A stretch of 40,956 bases of DNA, taken from Seminavis robusta. Lineage: Eukaryota > Bacillariophyta > Bacillariophyceae > Naviculales > Naviculaceae. Position 1 is the first letter of the stretch. The number at the start of each line of letters is the position of its first letter. Location of the stretch: contig CAICTM010000975.1 in assembly GCA_903772945.1 (NCBI GenBank), positions 1 through 40,956 of the forward strand. The letters run 5' to 3'. The position numbers were made by a program, and so were the translations under genes. The notes under the pieces are model-generated. The model was not told the DNA's origin. It made no database searches and worked only from the letters and a program-made list of their open reading frames with translations. Positions 31,380 through 40,956 of this stretch are shown here, one piece after another.

Positions 31380-32200
31380 ATAACTTGAAGTGTTAAATCC
31401 TGCAGAGGCTTCGCAATTGACTTTCAGAGCTCTTTCAGTCGGTCGAGAGTGTTCATTATGCCATCTTGCCAGTTCCCTTTAATCGACTGATGCTCTCAAT
31501 CGCTTTTACAATGAATTCTTTAATTCTTATCTTCAATTTTAATTTAAAAGCATTAAATTAGATTTTTCACTGCATACAACATTTTATTAAAGACAGAAAT
31601 ATTGTTAAATCATCCCTTGTCTTAGTCATAATTATCACTTAATAAACACTTTTCGCGAGTACTTCAGTCTGGCCTTTTCGACCGACATTCCAAGCATTAC
31701 TCGGAGACTCGGAGTAGTAGTTGAATAGCTACCGCTAGTTGAATAAACTTTTCGATTGACATTCCAAGCATGATTTACAAATTTCCAATAAGTGCTCTTT
31801 TCAATAATTTTCATGATTTCCACATTTCCAAGTCTGTTAAGACAATAAGTGCTTTTTTCACTAATTTTACTTAACAATCCATTTTCGCAACTGAACGCTG
31901 GTATCCATCCTTTTACGATCTCATTCCAAGCATGATACCGACGCATTGAAAGGTATGGGTAATGAGAAATTCAAAGTTGACCTAGCCATGATTTCTTTCT
32001 GTTATCTGTTTGAGATGAGTGTTAAACCTATAGTTGCCTTTTGAAAGTAGAGCATTAACACCAAACCCGGTCCATATACCCACAAGTGAACGTTTTGGGG
32101 AGCTTAATGGAAATATTTAACGAAATGACTGAATGACTTAGAGGGCATGACTGAAAGAATGGGTATACACGAATGAGAATTTGCACGTTTCGAAATTGAA
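31380..32200. repeat. AT-rich island with short diverged repeats
   Basis: Clearly more AT rich than the flanks. ATTCCAAGCAT occurs three times (about 31687, 31757, 31923). AATAAGTGCT(C/T)TTTTCA occurs twice (about 31788 and 31843). On the minus strand a 103-codon frame reads through these units, but it looks like translated repeat. Confidence 0.55.
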
Positions 32201-32227
32201 AATCGCTCGAAAACACTGCGTCACCAC

Positions 32228-32370
32228 TTGGGGAGTGCTTTTTCTCCACGGCAAAGTGATAAAATCAAAAAACAAATGATACAGCCCCATGCAGCACAAC
32301 AAGGGGCATGGGGCCGTAGCATTTGTTTTTGTGTTTTTTCATCTTTTCGTCAAGCTATTTCGCTCCCCAA
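32228..32370. repeat. Foldback (long inverted repeat) element
   Basis: The outer ends TTGGGGAG (32228-32235) and CTCCCCAA (32363-32370) are exact inverted complements. The inner arms AAAAACAAATGATACAGCCC plus CATGC (to 32292) and GCATGGGGCCGTAGCATTTG plus TTTTT (from 32306) pair almost perfectly around a loop of about 13 nt. The middle of each arm pairs less well. There is no coding capacity. It could be a MITE or a transcribed hairpin. Confidence 0.75.
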
Positions 32371-34712
32371 TTACAATACCAGACTCTTTCAATGAGTCGG
32401 TAGTCGTGTAGTCGCGAAGAGATGGCGGCACTCTCACCACCAAGACAAGTCGTGACTCATTCCTGTAAACTGCACGGTGTTCTTCAGAAAAGAACGATGC
32501 CATCTGTCCCATTTCCTTTTAATTAGAAGTTTCCTCACTCGTTTCTTGCGATGGTGAATTAATTAGTGACGTTTCTGAGGCATCTGTGTTCCTGGAACCT
32601 TCCTTGCAGTCATTTGCGCGAATAGACAGGGATATGAGGCAAAAAGCATCATAGATTGAAACAGCCCAAATCTGGCGACCCTCAACGGAACGGGTGTAGC
32701 CGTTGCTGTTGCAGTTCATCATCAAGCAAAGCCCTTTGCCGCCCAAGAGACCTTTTAGGCTTTAGGCTTTGAAGATACTAGCTTTCTAGATGGGATATCT
32801 GCTGGTTGGATATGGAAATTCGGAACAGGACTGAGCAAGAGCAAAAGCAAGAGCAGCCAAGCAACCAAGAAAACAAATCCGAGGAAGTCACCAGCCAGAA
32901 ACCAGAAGAACTGTCTCTTGAGGTGCGAGCTTCTTTTTGCTTGTTTGCTTTATGAAAGGGTATCTGTGCTATTCACCGTACCAGTGGCACTGTGCATGCT
33001 TGCATGCAGCCATGCATGCGGTACTATTACATGCCTACTACATGCCTACTAGTAGATACACGTACTAGTAGCCTTTCTCATGATAACTCTACAACTATAA
33101 TGTGTAGTACTGAGTCGAGTAGTAGGCAGCAATAATGAGGGTTGGAGACCGCAAGGTCACTCCGAAGTTAGGAAGAGCAAGGTATTATTACGACATGTAT
33201 GTGGCTTCAGCAGATGAATCACAATACTGGAGTAGTCGAGCGAGGTACTGTAGTGGATTTGGTAAACCTTTTATTTAGGCTACTAGAGAGAAAAAGATGC
33301 TAGTAGAGGTAAGCGAAAGAGAGGCAGTCGCCAAAGCAGCCATCCACTGGTACCGTCTGCAATCTTTGGCTGGGTTCTCAATCCCTCGATCCAATAGTAC
33401 AGTAGACAGACAGCCAAGGCAACTTGTTCCCACTCGCCTGGATGAATCCTTGTCTCATCGATCATCTTGCTCGAGCTTGTATGGTCCTAGAACTACCTGC
33501 ATGTGGAAGCCTGGCTAGCTGGGGGCTAGCTGGTAGGAAGAAATCCTTGCTCGCGAGCAGCTGTAGCAATTTCCCAGCAAGCAAGATTTCCAAGTCTGAA
33601 AATGATGTCTTGGATCTCTAGCTAGATCTAGCTAGCTAGTAGTAGGCAATCTAATTGCTACCTTGCTGGCTGGCTGGCAAGCAAATCCAACGCTTCCAAC
33701 CCTTGTCTTGGATACCGGAGCGGCTTGGGCACAGTAACCTGTCTTTGAAACTTGCTTGCATAAAAGCCAAGAAGCTCAAAGATCGCCAACACACTTTGAT
33801 TGCCGAGTGGTACCACTACCATGGCAATCCGGGCAAGTACTATCGGAAGGCACAGCTAGATCGTCGTGGACCTGGATGTGATGTGGAGTGTGGTAGATCG
33901 TACTGTTGCGACTAATAGCGGTCCGCGCAAATAATGAATGGTTGTTAATACCCCAGTTCCCAATCTTGTGAAATTGGTTCACTGTGACCCCTCAGTAGTA
34001 ATCTAATTCTACTTTTTTACACTAGATCTACTATTAGGAGTTTTTTAACAGTAGGAGTACATACTGTAGTGTACATTCAGTACTGTATTCTACAGTAGTA
34101 TTTAAGACAACTGGCAAGCAACTGACGATGCCATGGTGCTCGTCATCGTCCCAAAAAAGTCGCACCTCATTAGATAGCATCCCATGCAGTTTTGCGCCTC
34201 CGCCTCCGCTCACCAAACAGTCATTGTAGGCTTTGGTGAGACTGGTACGCTGAACAGTAGACTGGTACCAGTAATCATACTACTCTACTACTATTCTGCT
34301 CTTGTATTCAGGCACAAGCACGAAGAGGACACCTTGGAAGCGGCAGAAGAAAGGCAACCTTGCTTGCAGTAACCATCATCATTTGTTTCATTAATTTGTT
34401 GGCTCCTCAGTTTTGTGTTGGTTTGCTTAAGTTTGGTTCTGTTGCGTGGTCTCTACTAGCTAGCTAGTGACGAGAAGAGAGACAAGGATCTGAACTGATT
34501 TGACGAGGATTACGGTGGTTGAGTTGAGTTACTTGCAGTGAGTGTGACTTTGGCTGAGTTGGCTGTGCTGTGCTGAGTTGACTTAGGCTTTGGCTTTGCG
34601 AACCTCGATCTATCGATCTCTTCAAGACAAGGACAAGAAAGACGCTTACAAGACGAGACAAGACGATCCAGGTCATTTGTGATTTGACTTAAGGTAAAGA
34701 GGATCAGACAAG

Positions 34713-37700
34713 ATGGACTCTGAAGACAATGGCACCCTGAATACGGGAGAGACAGCTAGCAGCAACAGCAACACCAGCGGCGACACTCCCAACAACCCTG
34801 CTGCTGCTACTACGACTAGTGCTAGTGCTGCTCCAGCTGGTGCTATTGGAATGAATGGCAATGGCACTACGACTATGCCTACTCGATCTGCTATTTCTAC
34901 GACTACGACACGTACTACGACACGTACTACTGGTGGTGGTGAAATGGTGGACGATTCTCGTCGCTCCGTGGTCCACTTTGACGACACGACGAGCATTCGC
35001 TACGAAGAAGCCAGTGAAACGGCCGATCCCTATTGCATGCCCGTGGGCAGTCAACAAGGACTCACACAAGTCCGTCGTCGTTCGTCGATGCGTGCGTCGA
35101 TTGGAGCCAATCCGGTCCAAGGAGGATCTCCTCATGGACTGGGATATCACGAAAACTGTCCCGTTCACGGCACGCCGGATGTCAATATGCGAGATCCACT
35201 CAATCCGTATTGGACGTACTGTACCCAACGACTGCTCCAATTCTTTTCCGACTTTGTCACATTCTTTGCCCTGCATGCTGTCAAGTACCCCAAGTATTGG
35301 TTGTGCGCCATTACACTCGCTTCCTTTACGCTCTTGACGGCTGGATTCTTTACCGGATTCAAATTGGAGCTCGATCTCGATCAGATCTTTACACCCATTG
35401 GAAGTCGTCCTCAATTTCACAATCAATGGATTGTCTCCAGTGAAGGATTCCCCGAAGATACCCGTCATGTCCAACTCATTTTCCACGCTCACGGATACAA
35501 TGTCTTGCATGCTCCACAGGCGCGTCGTGTATTGCAGGCATTGGATGTGATTCGGACCCAAACACCCGGCTATGCCGAATTGTGTAAACAAGGCATTTAT
35601 CAAAATTTTGATGACGAGTATACCTGTCGGACCATGAGTATGAGTGGTTTCTGGCCCAATCATTCATTGCCGGTATTTGATGACACGGTCGGTGATGACG
35701 ACGATGCGTTGCGTGCCATTATCAGTGGCCGACAATTCAATGATACGTCGCCCGTCGTTCACGATTTGATTGTCGGCAATTACGTCCGGGATCCTTCCAC
35801 ACGCATTCTGGAATCCGCCCAGAGTTATATGGTCCAAGTCTATTTGCCCAACAAGGATGACACCAATTCGTTCGAGTCGAATATGCTCTCCAATCTTGCC
35901 GATTTAAGACAGCTGTGGATGGACGAAGATGCTGATACGCCGTATGAAGCCCGGACATTCCTCACCGTCGATATGATGACGGTCTATGCCTTTCAACTCG
36001 AGTTGTTGCGGACCATTTTCAACGACTTGTGGCTCGTCCCCATTTGTCTCTTTTTAATGGTCTCCTGTACCTGTCTCATCTTTTATCAACATGGCGATCG
36101 CGTCCAGTCGCGCAGCATGTTGGGGTTGGCCAGTGTGGCCACCATTTGCATGTCGGTCTTTACTGGATTTGGAATCATGTTTCTATTCAAGATACCCTAC
36201 ACGGCGGTTCATCAAATCTTGCCCTTTGTCATTTTCGGAATTGGACTCGATGATACCTTTATCATTACGGGAGCGTACTTTCGAACCGATCCCAATGAAC
36301 CCATTGAAGATCGGATCCGCATTACCATGCAAGAAGTCGGGCCTTCCATTACCCTCACGACCGTCACGACCATCTTTGCCTTTACGCTGGGACGCCTCAC
36401 GTCCAGTTTGCCAGGAGTCCATTGGTTGTGTGTTTGTAAGTATCATATCAACCATGAAAAAGAAGAAAGTCAAGTGATGGTTGATTGCTTGTACATGCGC
36501 ATGCTGACAGAACCTTGTTTGTTTGCTTGCTTGCCTTTTTGATTCACACAGACGCTGTGACGGTCATTATCTTCATCTTCTTTTACCAAATCACATACTT
36601 TGTCGCATTCTTGGTACTCGATGAGCGTCGCCTTCAAGCCAATCGACGTGATTGTTGCTTTTGGCAGATTGAAGATCGAGAAGGAGACGAAGCCGATACG
36701 GATGATGATGAACCAGAGGCTGCCTTGGAACCCAGCAACAATGCCAACGGGGATTCGGCCACTACTGGTACCACCATCTCCACCATTCCCAGTGGCAGTG
36801 CCGTGAGCATTCCCACTGCCATGAACAGTCGCAGTGGTGCTGGCCGACGCACCAGTACTCGTCGACCCAGCGATGCCAGCTCCAGCCGCGGTGTTCTGGA
36901 TCCCATGGACGACAGTGACGTGTCGGCCCTCTTTGGCGGTACTCCCGTCATGGAAGATTGCAGTGTCCGTCTGGGAGATTGTTTGGGCTGCAGTGCTCAC
37001 ATTATCGCCCAGCGCAGTTCCCATTTCATGGTCGATCACAGTCGACGATCCATGGTCGATCACAGTCGGCGATCCATGGTCGATCACAGTCGACGATCGG
37101 ATGTGGATTTCAGTCGACGACGCACCAGTGGTATGGGCACCATGCCAGCCATGGCCGATGAGAGTATCCGAAGTACCATGAGCATGAGTGTCAAGGATGC
37201 GCGTGCGGCTGGAATCATCCCCAAGACCGTGGCGGACGAAGAATACGAGCGCCGCCGCATGCCCGTCCCATTGAGAATGATGCGCTGGTACTCCAACTTC
37301 CTCATGAGGCCGTATGTCAAGATTGCCGTGTTGGTCATCTTTGCGGCCTTTTTCGGTCTCAACTGTTACAGTGCGACGCTCATGAAGCAGCACTTTAACG
37401 TGGCCGATTATGTTGCCAATGACTCCTACTTGAAGGGCGTCTTTACCAGCTTGGAATTGTACTCGTCCATCACCCGCCCCATGGGAGTGTACTTTCGCGA
37501 CATTAATCAGTCGGACCCGGACATTCAAATGCAGATGATCGAATTTGTGAACCAAGTGGAAGAGCTGCCTCAGATTGGAGGAAAGTCCAACTTGACTCTG
37601 GAAGAAGCAATAGCAACGGATACTCTTCGTCCTTTCTGCTGGGTTCGTGATCTGCAAGAGATCTTTGCCGAGGCCGAAAACCACCCAGACGAATACATTG

Positions 37701-38853
37701 CGAATACGTTCAAGTCATGGACGTTCAACGAGAGGCTTGACTTTTTGATGACCAGCAAAGCCATTGAAGCCAGGCTATTCCGAGAAGTGTACGGTCAAGA
37801 TATTGTTTTCGACGAGGATGGAAACATCAAGGCTTCCAGGTGCTACTTGTTCCTCCAGAATTTGGATCTCAAGTCTGTTACGGCTCAAATGGACATGCTC
37901 CTCGACCAGCGAAACGTCACGCAACGTCAGCCTCTCAACCAACTCCCGGAGCATAGCGAGGAGTGGGCCATGTTCAATTTCGAAACGCTCTTTTTCTATT
38001 GGGAAGCATTTGTTGTTGCGGTGGATGAATTGGTCATGACCATTATCAGTGGAGGTAAGCGTTCGCGAGTTGGCTGGGTGTTGTTGCTTTTGACTGTTGC
38101 GGTTATCTCACTCTTTGTCTCTCGGAACTTTTTACGCGAACAGTCATTGCGGTGACGGTCATTGCGATTATTTTCATTCCTCATTGGTCGGCGGCTTTCT
38201 TCGTCTTCCCCATTATTATGGTGCTCTACATTGACATGCTTGGTACCATTCGCTTCTTTGGTCTGGACATCAATGGGTTGACCTACATTTGTATTGTGGT
38301 GGCCGTTGGGTTGTTGGTTGACTTCTTGATGCACGTTCTCTTGCGATTCTACGAATCTCGTCCGGATCAAAGCAGGGAAGATCGAGTCAAGGAAACTCTT
38401 CAAACCATGGGAGTCAGTATTTTGGTCGGCGGTTTCACTACGTTCCTGGGTGTTGTGCCTTTGTGCTTGAGTGCCATGGAAGTCTTCAAGACGGTCTTTT
38501 ACTCCTTCTTTGCCATGGTGTTTTTGGGTTTGACGCATGGATTGATTGTCATGCCTGTAATTCTTTCCTACGTGGGACCCAAGATGGCGGTCCGAGGGCA
38601 CCACTTGGCACCCAAGCCTGACTTCCCGGTGAGTGATCCACCACCACCTCCCCGCCGTGCCAGTCTTGTTAAACACAGCGCACGCAGAAGGTCATCGACA
38701 ACAGCAACTCGCCGTGAAGAATCGCCGCCTCCATCCGCACCCATGACAATGAGCGCCATTAAGGAAGACCCCAGCATGAACAATAGCATGAACAATAGTG
38801 GCTGGGATAGCAGCGCGTTGCTGGCCTGTGCAACAAACGAGGTCGAATGTTAA
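34713..38853 (+). CDS. Patched/SSD-type RND membrane protein, intron-poor (gene D)
   Basis: Three exons: 34713-36435, 36552-38054 and 38144-38853. The sum is 3936 nt, giving 1311 aa. Introns are 116 and 89 nt, GT-AG. The N-terminus (1-165) is Thr/Ser rich. A WTYCTQ helix and TM1 (about 194-216) follow, then loop 1, shorter than in gene A, without the CWIWS motif but with GFWPNHS and a VDMMTVYAFQLELLR segment. The TM2-6 block has GIGLDDTFIITGAYFR (509-524). A Ser/Arg-rich insert of about 150 residues before TM7 carries three MVDHSRRS repeats. Loop 2 has VYFRDINQSDP, FREVYGQDIV and FCWVRDLQ. The TM8-12 block has VGLLVDFLMH, Asp1135. The tail is Pro/Ser/Arg rich. It is the most divergent of the four paralogues. 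The predicted role is lipid or sterol transport or sensing; the substrate is unknown. Confidence 0.92.
37028..37123 (+). repeat. 24-bp tandem coding repeat in gene D
   Basis: Three near-identical 24-bp units (37028, 37052, 37076) encode MVDHSRRS. A degenerate fourth (37100-37123) encodes DVDFSRRR. They differ by single bases, so the expansion is recent. Confidence 0.95.
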
Positions 38854-39286
38854 AGGCTGCATCGCACCGATATTTGCGGTTTGCTCCTCAATTTGACCTT
38901 TGAGGTCGAAGGAGGAGTTTGAGCCTGTCTTTCTTTGAATGTCTGTTGAACGAATGTCGTCTCTTCGAGTTAGCGAAGAGATTCACACACACGAGTTACA
39001 TGTTTCACGTTAATTCTTCCCACATAGCAGAAATAGTTTTTGATATTGCGTTCTTGCAACCTAGCTAGCCAAGCGGGGATGCGTACTGTTGTATTTCACT
39101 GCTGGGTTGACTGGACTGGCCGTGTGGACCTGCAAGCGAAACGCCAGTGGCAGATGACTTGTTGACAGGACAGGTTTGATGTGAACCAACTGCGTTGCAG
39201 GCGAGCAGGACAAGGCCAAGCCTTTCAGGATATACCGTAGTCGTAGAACAGATTGGCAGGACCAGCCACAGCCTTGGCTTGTGAAA
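38854..39286. other. 3' flank of gene D
   Basis: Contains a small perfect or near-perfect hairpin at 38892-38910 (TTTGACCT, loop TTG, AGGTCGAA), probably in the 3' UTR of gene D. No gene is recognised; plus-strand frames near 39200-39290 may be the decayed 5' part of the next relic. Confidence 0.4.
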
Positions 39287-39714
39287 ATGCTCCACAGAGA
39301 CACCTCCATGTACTTTTTTGGAGCGACACTTGATGTCTCCGGATTTGGATGCCATTCGACAAGGCACTTATCTTCTCATAGAGATTGAAGGGTTCTCCTT
39401 GAAACAGAACTTTGGATTGTCAATCTTTCGTCAATTTTGGACAGAGGTTGCGTCCGTCTATCCCATCTTTTGGAAACAGATCAAATACTTTCATTCCGGT
39501 GTCACCTTCAATTCACTCTTGTCCATGGTACGGCAGTATCTTCCAGAGCGAGTCCACAGGAAATTTCAGATGGGCTGCATATGCGAAATGGGACGGCTCG
39601 ATCGTCTCTACCTGTTGCCAGATATGGAGCGTGCACAGGAACGGTTCTTTCGAGTGGCTGATGGCTGCCTGTCTCGAATTACGCTACGAACAAGTTGCCA
39701 CGTTTACGCTCTAG
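39287..39714 (+). pseudogene. CRAL-TRIO (Sec14-like) domain relic
   Basis: The clearest frame runs from about 39333 to 39650. It contains DLDAIRQGTYLLIEIEGFSL, EVASVYPIFWKQIKYFHSG, VTFNSLLSMVRQYLPERVHR and MGRLDRLYLLPDMERAQERF. That order fits the C-terminal half of CRAL-TRIO lipid-binding domains (a beta strand with an E/D-G pair, an aromatic 'YP.' helix, 'P..V..R'). A second frame completes the end as EWLMAACLELRYEQVATFTL with a stop at 39714, implying a frameshift near 39650. Upstream, MLHRDTSMYFF at 39287 is in yet another frame. The N-terminal lobe is missing. I read it as a truncated, frameshifted copy, not an active gene. Confidence 0.55.
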
Positions 39715-40956
39715 TAGCGGCTAAATTTGGTTTGGTTTCCGGTTTCCCAGTCAACTGCCTTTGCCTTGGAAACACCGCACTCTCTCTAGTCTACTTGTTT
39801 CAGTTTTGTTGATAATGCCAAATGTATGTGATTTTGTCGTTTCAACCAGAGTCGAGTCGAGTAGGCTCGGGAAGAGGAGCCGCGGCTGAGGACCGACATT
39901 TGGGGGGTCAAGCAAGCAATATTACGCCAGTCATCTAGTCTAGCTATTAACACCGTAATTTACCATTTGGGGATAGCTCTTCGTTGACGCTTCGTGTTAG
40001 CTAGCTAGAATACCTAGACTTTTGCTTTGGGTTCTCTATGCCACGTCCGTTTTTGGGTCCCTCCAGTCAACTACTAGCTAGTACTGTAGACACGATACCG
40101 TATAACTAAAGTACAACCGTAGTCACATGGTAGAGGGTATCATTCTACCTTTACCGTACCGTACAGTACCAGGTACCTGTACCGCATCGCTAAGCTAAGT
40201 TTGGCAGTACGGTATGGCAATCGCAATTATGATACGGTACGGTAAGCTTTGAGTTATCACAAATATTATTATATCATACGTCTCTCGGATCTCGCATCTT
40301 GCGGGTTGTCGTAGCTTGTCACAAAGGATTTAATGGCACCGAGCCGCTGGGTGGGTGGAGAAATCCAGTGCCATCCAGTTCCAATCACAAAGGTATACCA
40401 GTAAACCTTGATCAAGCCAGTGGTAAACCATACCGCCCTATGAAACGGTCATTTGTTATTCGAAGGGAAATGACATAACAGTGATGGTATTAATTTAAAA
40501 ATAGCAGAACTGGTATTTTAAAATAGCGGTAGTAAACAGTGTTAAAAGACAGTGGTGAAAGAGCCGTTTAAAGAGTGACCATTGATTGGTGAAACAGGGG
40601 CCAGCAGTGCCATTGATTTTCTCCATCCACATTGGGTTGAGAGCGGCTTGGATTCCGTCACTAACAAATAACACGGAGACACGTCGGCCAGGCATACTTT
40701 AGTTTTTTTAATAGCTAAATAAATATCGATAAGACATCAACTCAAACCGTAGAGCAGAGAGTAGGTGCTAGAGCTTGCGTAGATGGTCTCATATGGGAGG
40801 ATAGGATTGGGTATCTCGTGTGAGAGGAGTCAACGTATGGCACGCGGATTGGATCTTTACTTATTAGGCTTGCTTTCGATCGCCATCTGGTGCTATGTGT
40901 GGTGTGTGTTGTTGTGTGTGTACACTATCCCACATCCCTAACATGCAAAAATTTGG
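39715..40956. other. Right edge, no recognised gene
   Basis: Contains several TACCGTACCGTAC/GGTACC-rich palindromic patches (40090-40250), a CTAGCTAG pair and a (GT)n-like run near 40898-40922. A 66-codon minus-strand frame at 40495-40695 has no recognisable features. Confidence 0.45.

Larger units (their letters stand above)
30786..34712. other. Long intergenic region, no recognised gene
   Basis: About 3.9 kb between genes C and D. It includes an AT-rich island (about 31380-32200), a foldback element (32228-32370), CTAG/TAGC clusters (31100-31145, 33620-33640, 34456-34468) and many short frames without coding character. The last few hundred bases should include the promoter of gene D. Confidence 0.5.

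Noticed and set aside
31635..31946. Minus-strand 103-codon frame with repeated HAWN
   Set aside because: It is translated AT-rich repeat, with no domain or start context.
33655..33915. Plus-strand frame ending in a Cys-rich tail
   Set aside because: No ATG near its start and no recognisable fold; probably chance.
34704..35663. Long minus-strand frame of 319 codons opposite gene D exon 1
   Set aside because: Antisense shadow of the coding exon; low-complexity Ser/Arg output mirrors the Thr/Ser codons of gene D.
36470..37684. Long minus-strand frame of 404 codons opposite gene D
   Set aside because: It is the antisense shadow of exon 2 of gene D; codon structure and paralogue similarity are on the plus strand.

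Overview
The window looks like nuclear DNA of a diatom, probably a pennate one. The coding genes are split by short GT-AG introns (about 70-190 nt), the intergenic DNA is rich in small palindromes and transposon remnants, and several gene families resemble ones I know from diatom genomes. The species cannot be proven from the sequence alone.

The core is a set of four related genes for large polytopic membrane proteins of the Patched/Dispatched/NPC1-like branch of the RND superfamily (sterol-sensing-domain type). I rebuilt their exons by hand from splice sites and paralogue alignment, and all four spliced lengths are exact multiples of three: gene A (minus, 3996-8662, 7 exons, 1331 aa), gene B (minus, 19221-24353, 10 exons, 1434 aa), gene C (plus, 25532-30785, 12 exons, 1409 aa) and gene D (plus, 34713-38853, 3 exons, 1311 aa). 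B and C lie head to head across 1.2 kb. Each protein has a divergent cytosolic N-terminus, TM1, a large loop, a TM2-6 block with a DD motif, a second large loop and a TM8-12 block with a conserved Asp. Outside the membrane core each has its own tail or insert, often repetitive. The most striking is in gene C: a CCHC zinc-knuckle-like motif followed by four spaced AQSWAYP-type repeats.

Layout: 329-1182 is a non-autonomous element with an 18-bp perfect terminal inverted repeat and ACCAGT/ACTGGT subterminal repeats. 3250-3504 is a possible small basic protein gene. 3996-8662 is gene A. 9229-12430 is a hAT-family DNA transposon with an 8-bp target duplication, terminal repeats and a decayed transposase. 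12442-12778 is a small inverted-repeat element filled with an AATGAGAAACT array. 14274-15846 is a broken gene for an EGF-containing membrane protein of a type I associate with diatoms. 17456-18598 is a TLC-domain-like membrane protein gene. 19221-30785 holds genes B and C. 30786-34712 is a long intergenic stretch with an AT-rich island and a foldback hairpin element. 34713-38853 is gene D. 39287-39714 is a frameshifted CRAL-TRIO (Sec14-like) relic. The last 1.2 kb shows no gene I recognise.

Functionally, the SSD/RND proteins, the TLC-domain protein and the CRAL-TRIO relic all belong to lipid- or sterol-handling families. The window can be read as a lipid-transport/lipid-sensing neighbourhood built by local gene duplication, but the functional link is inference.
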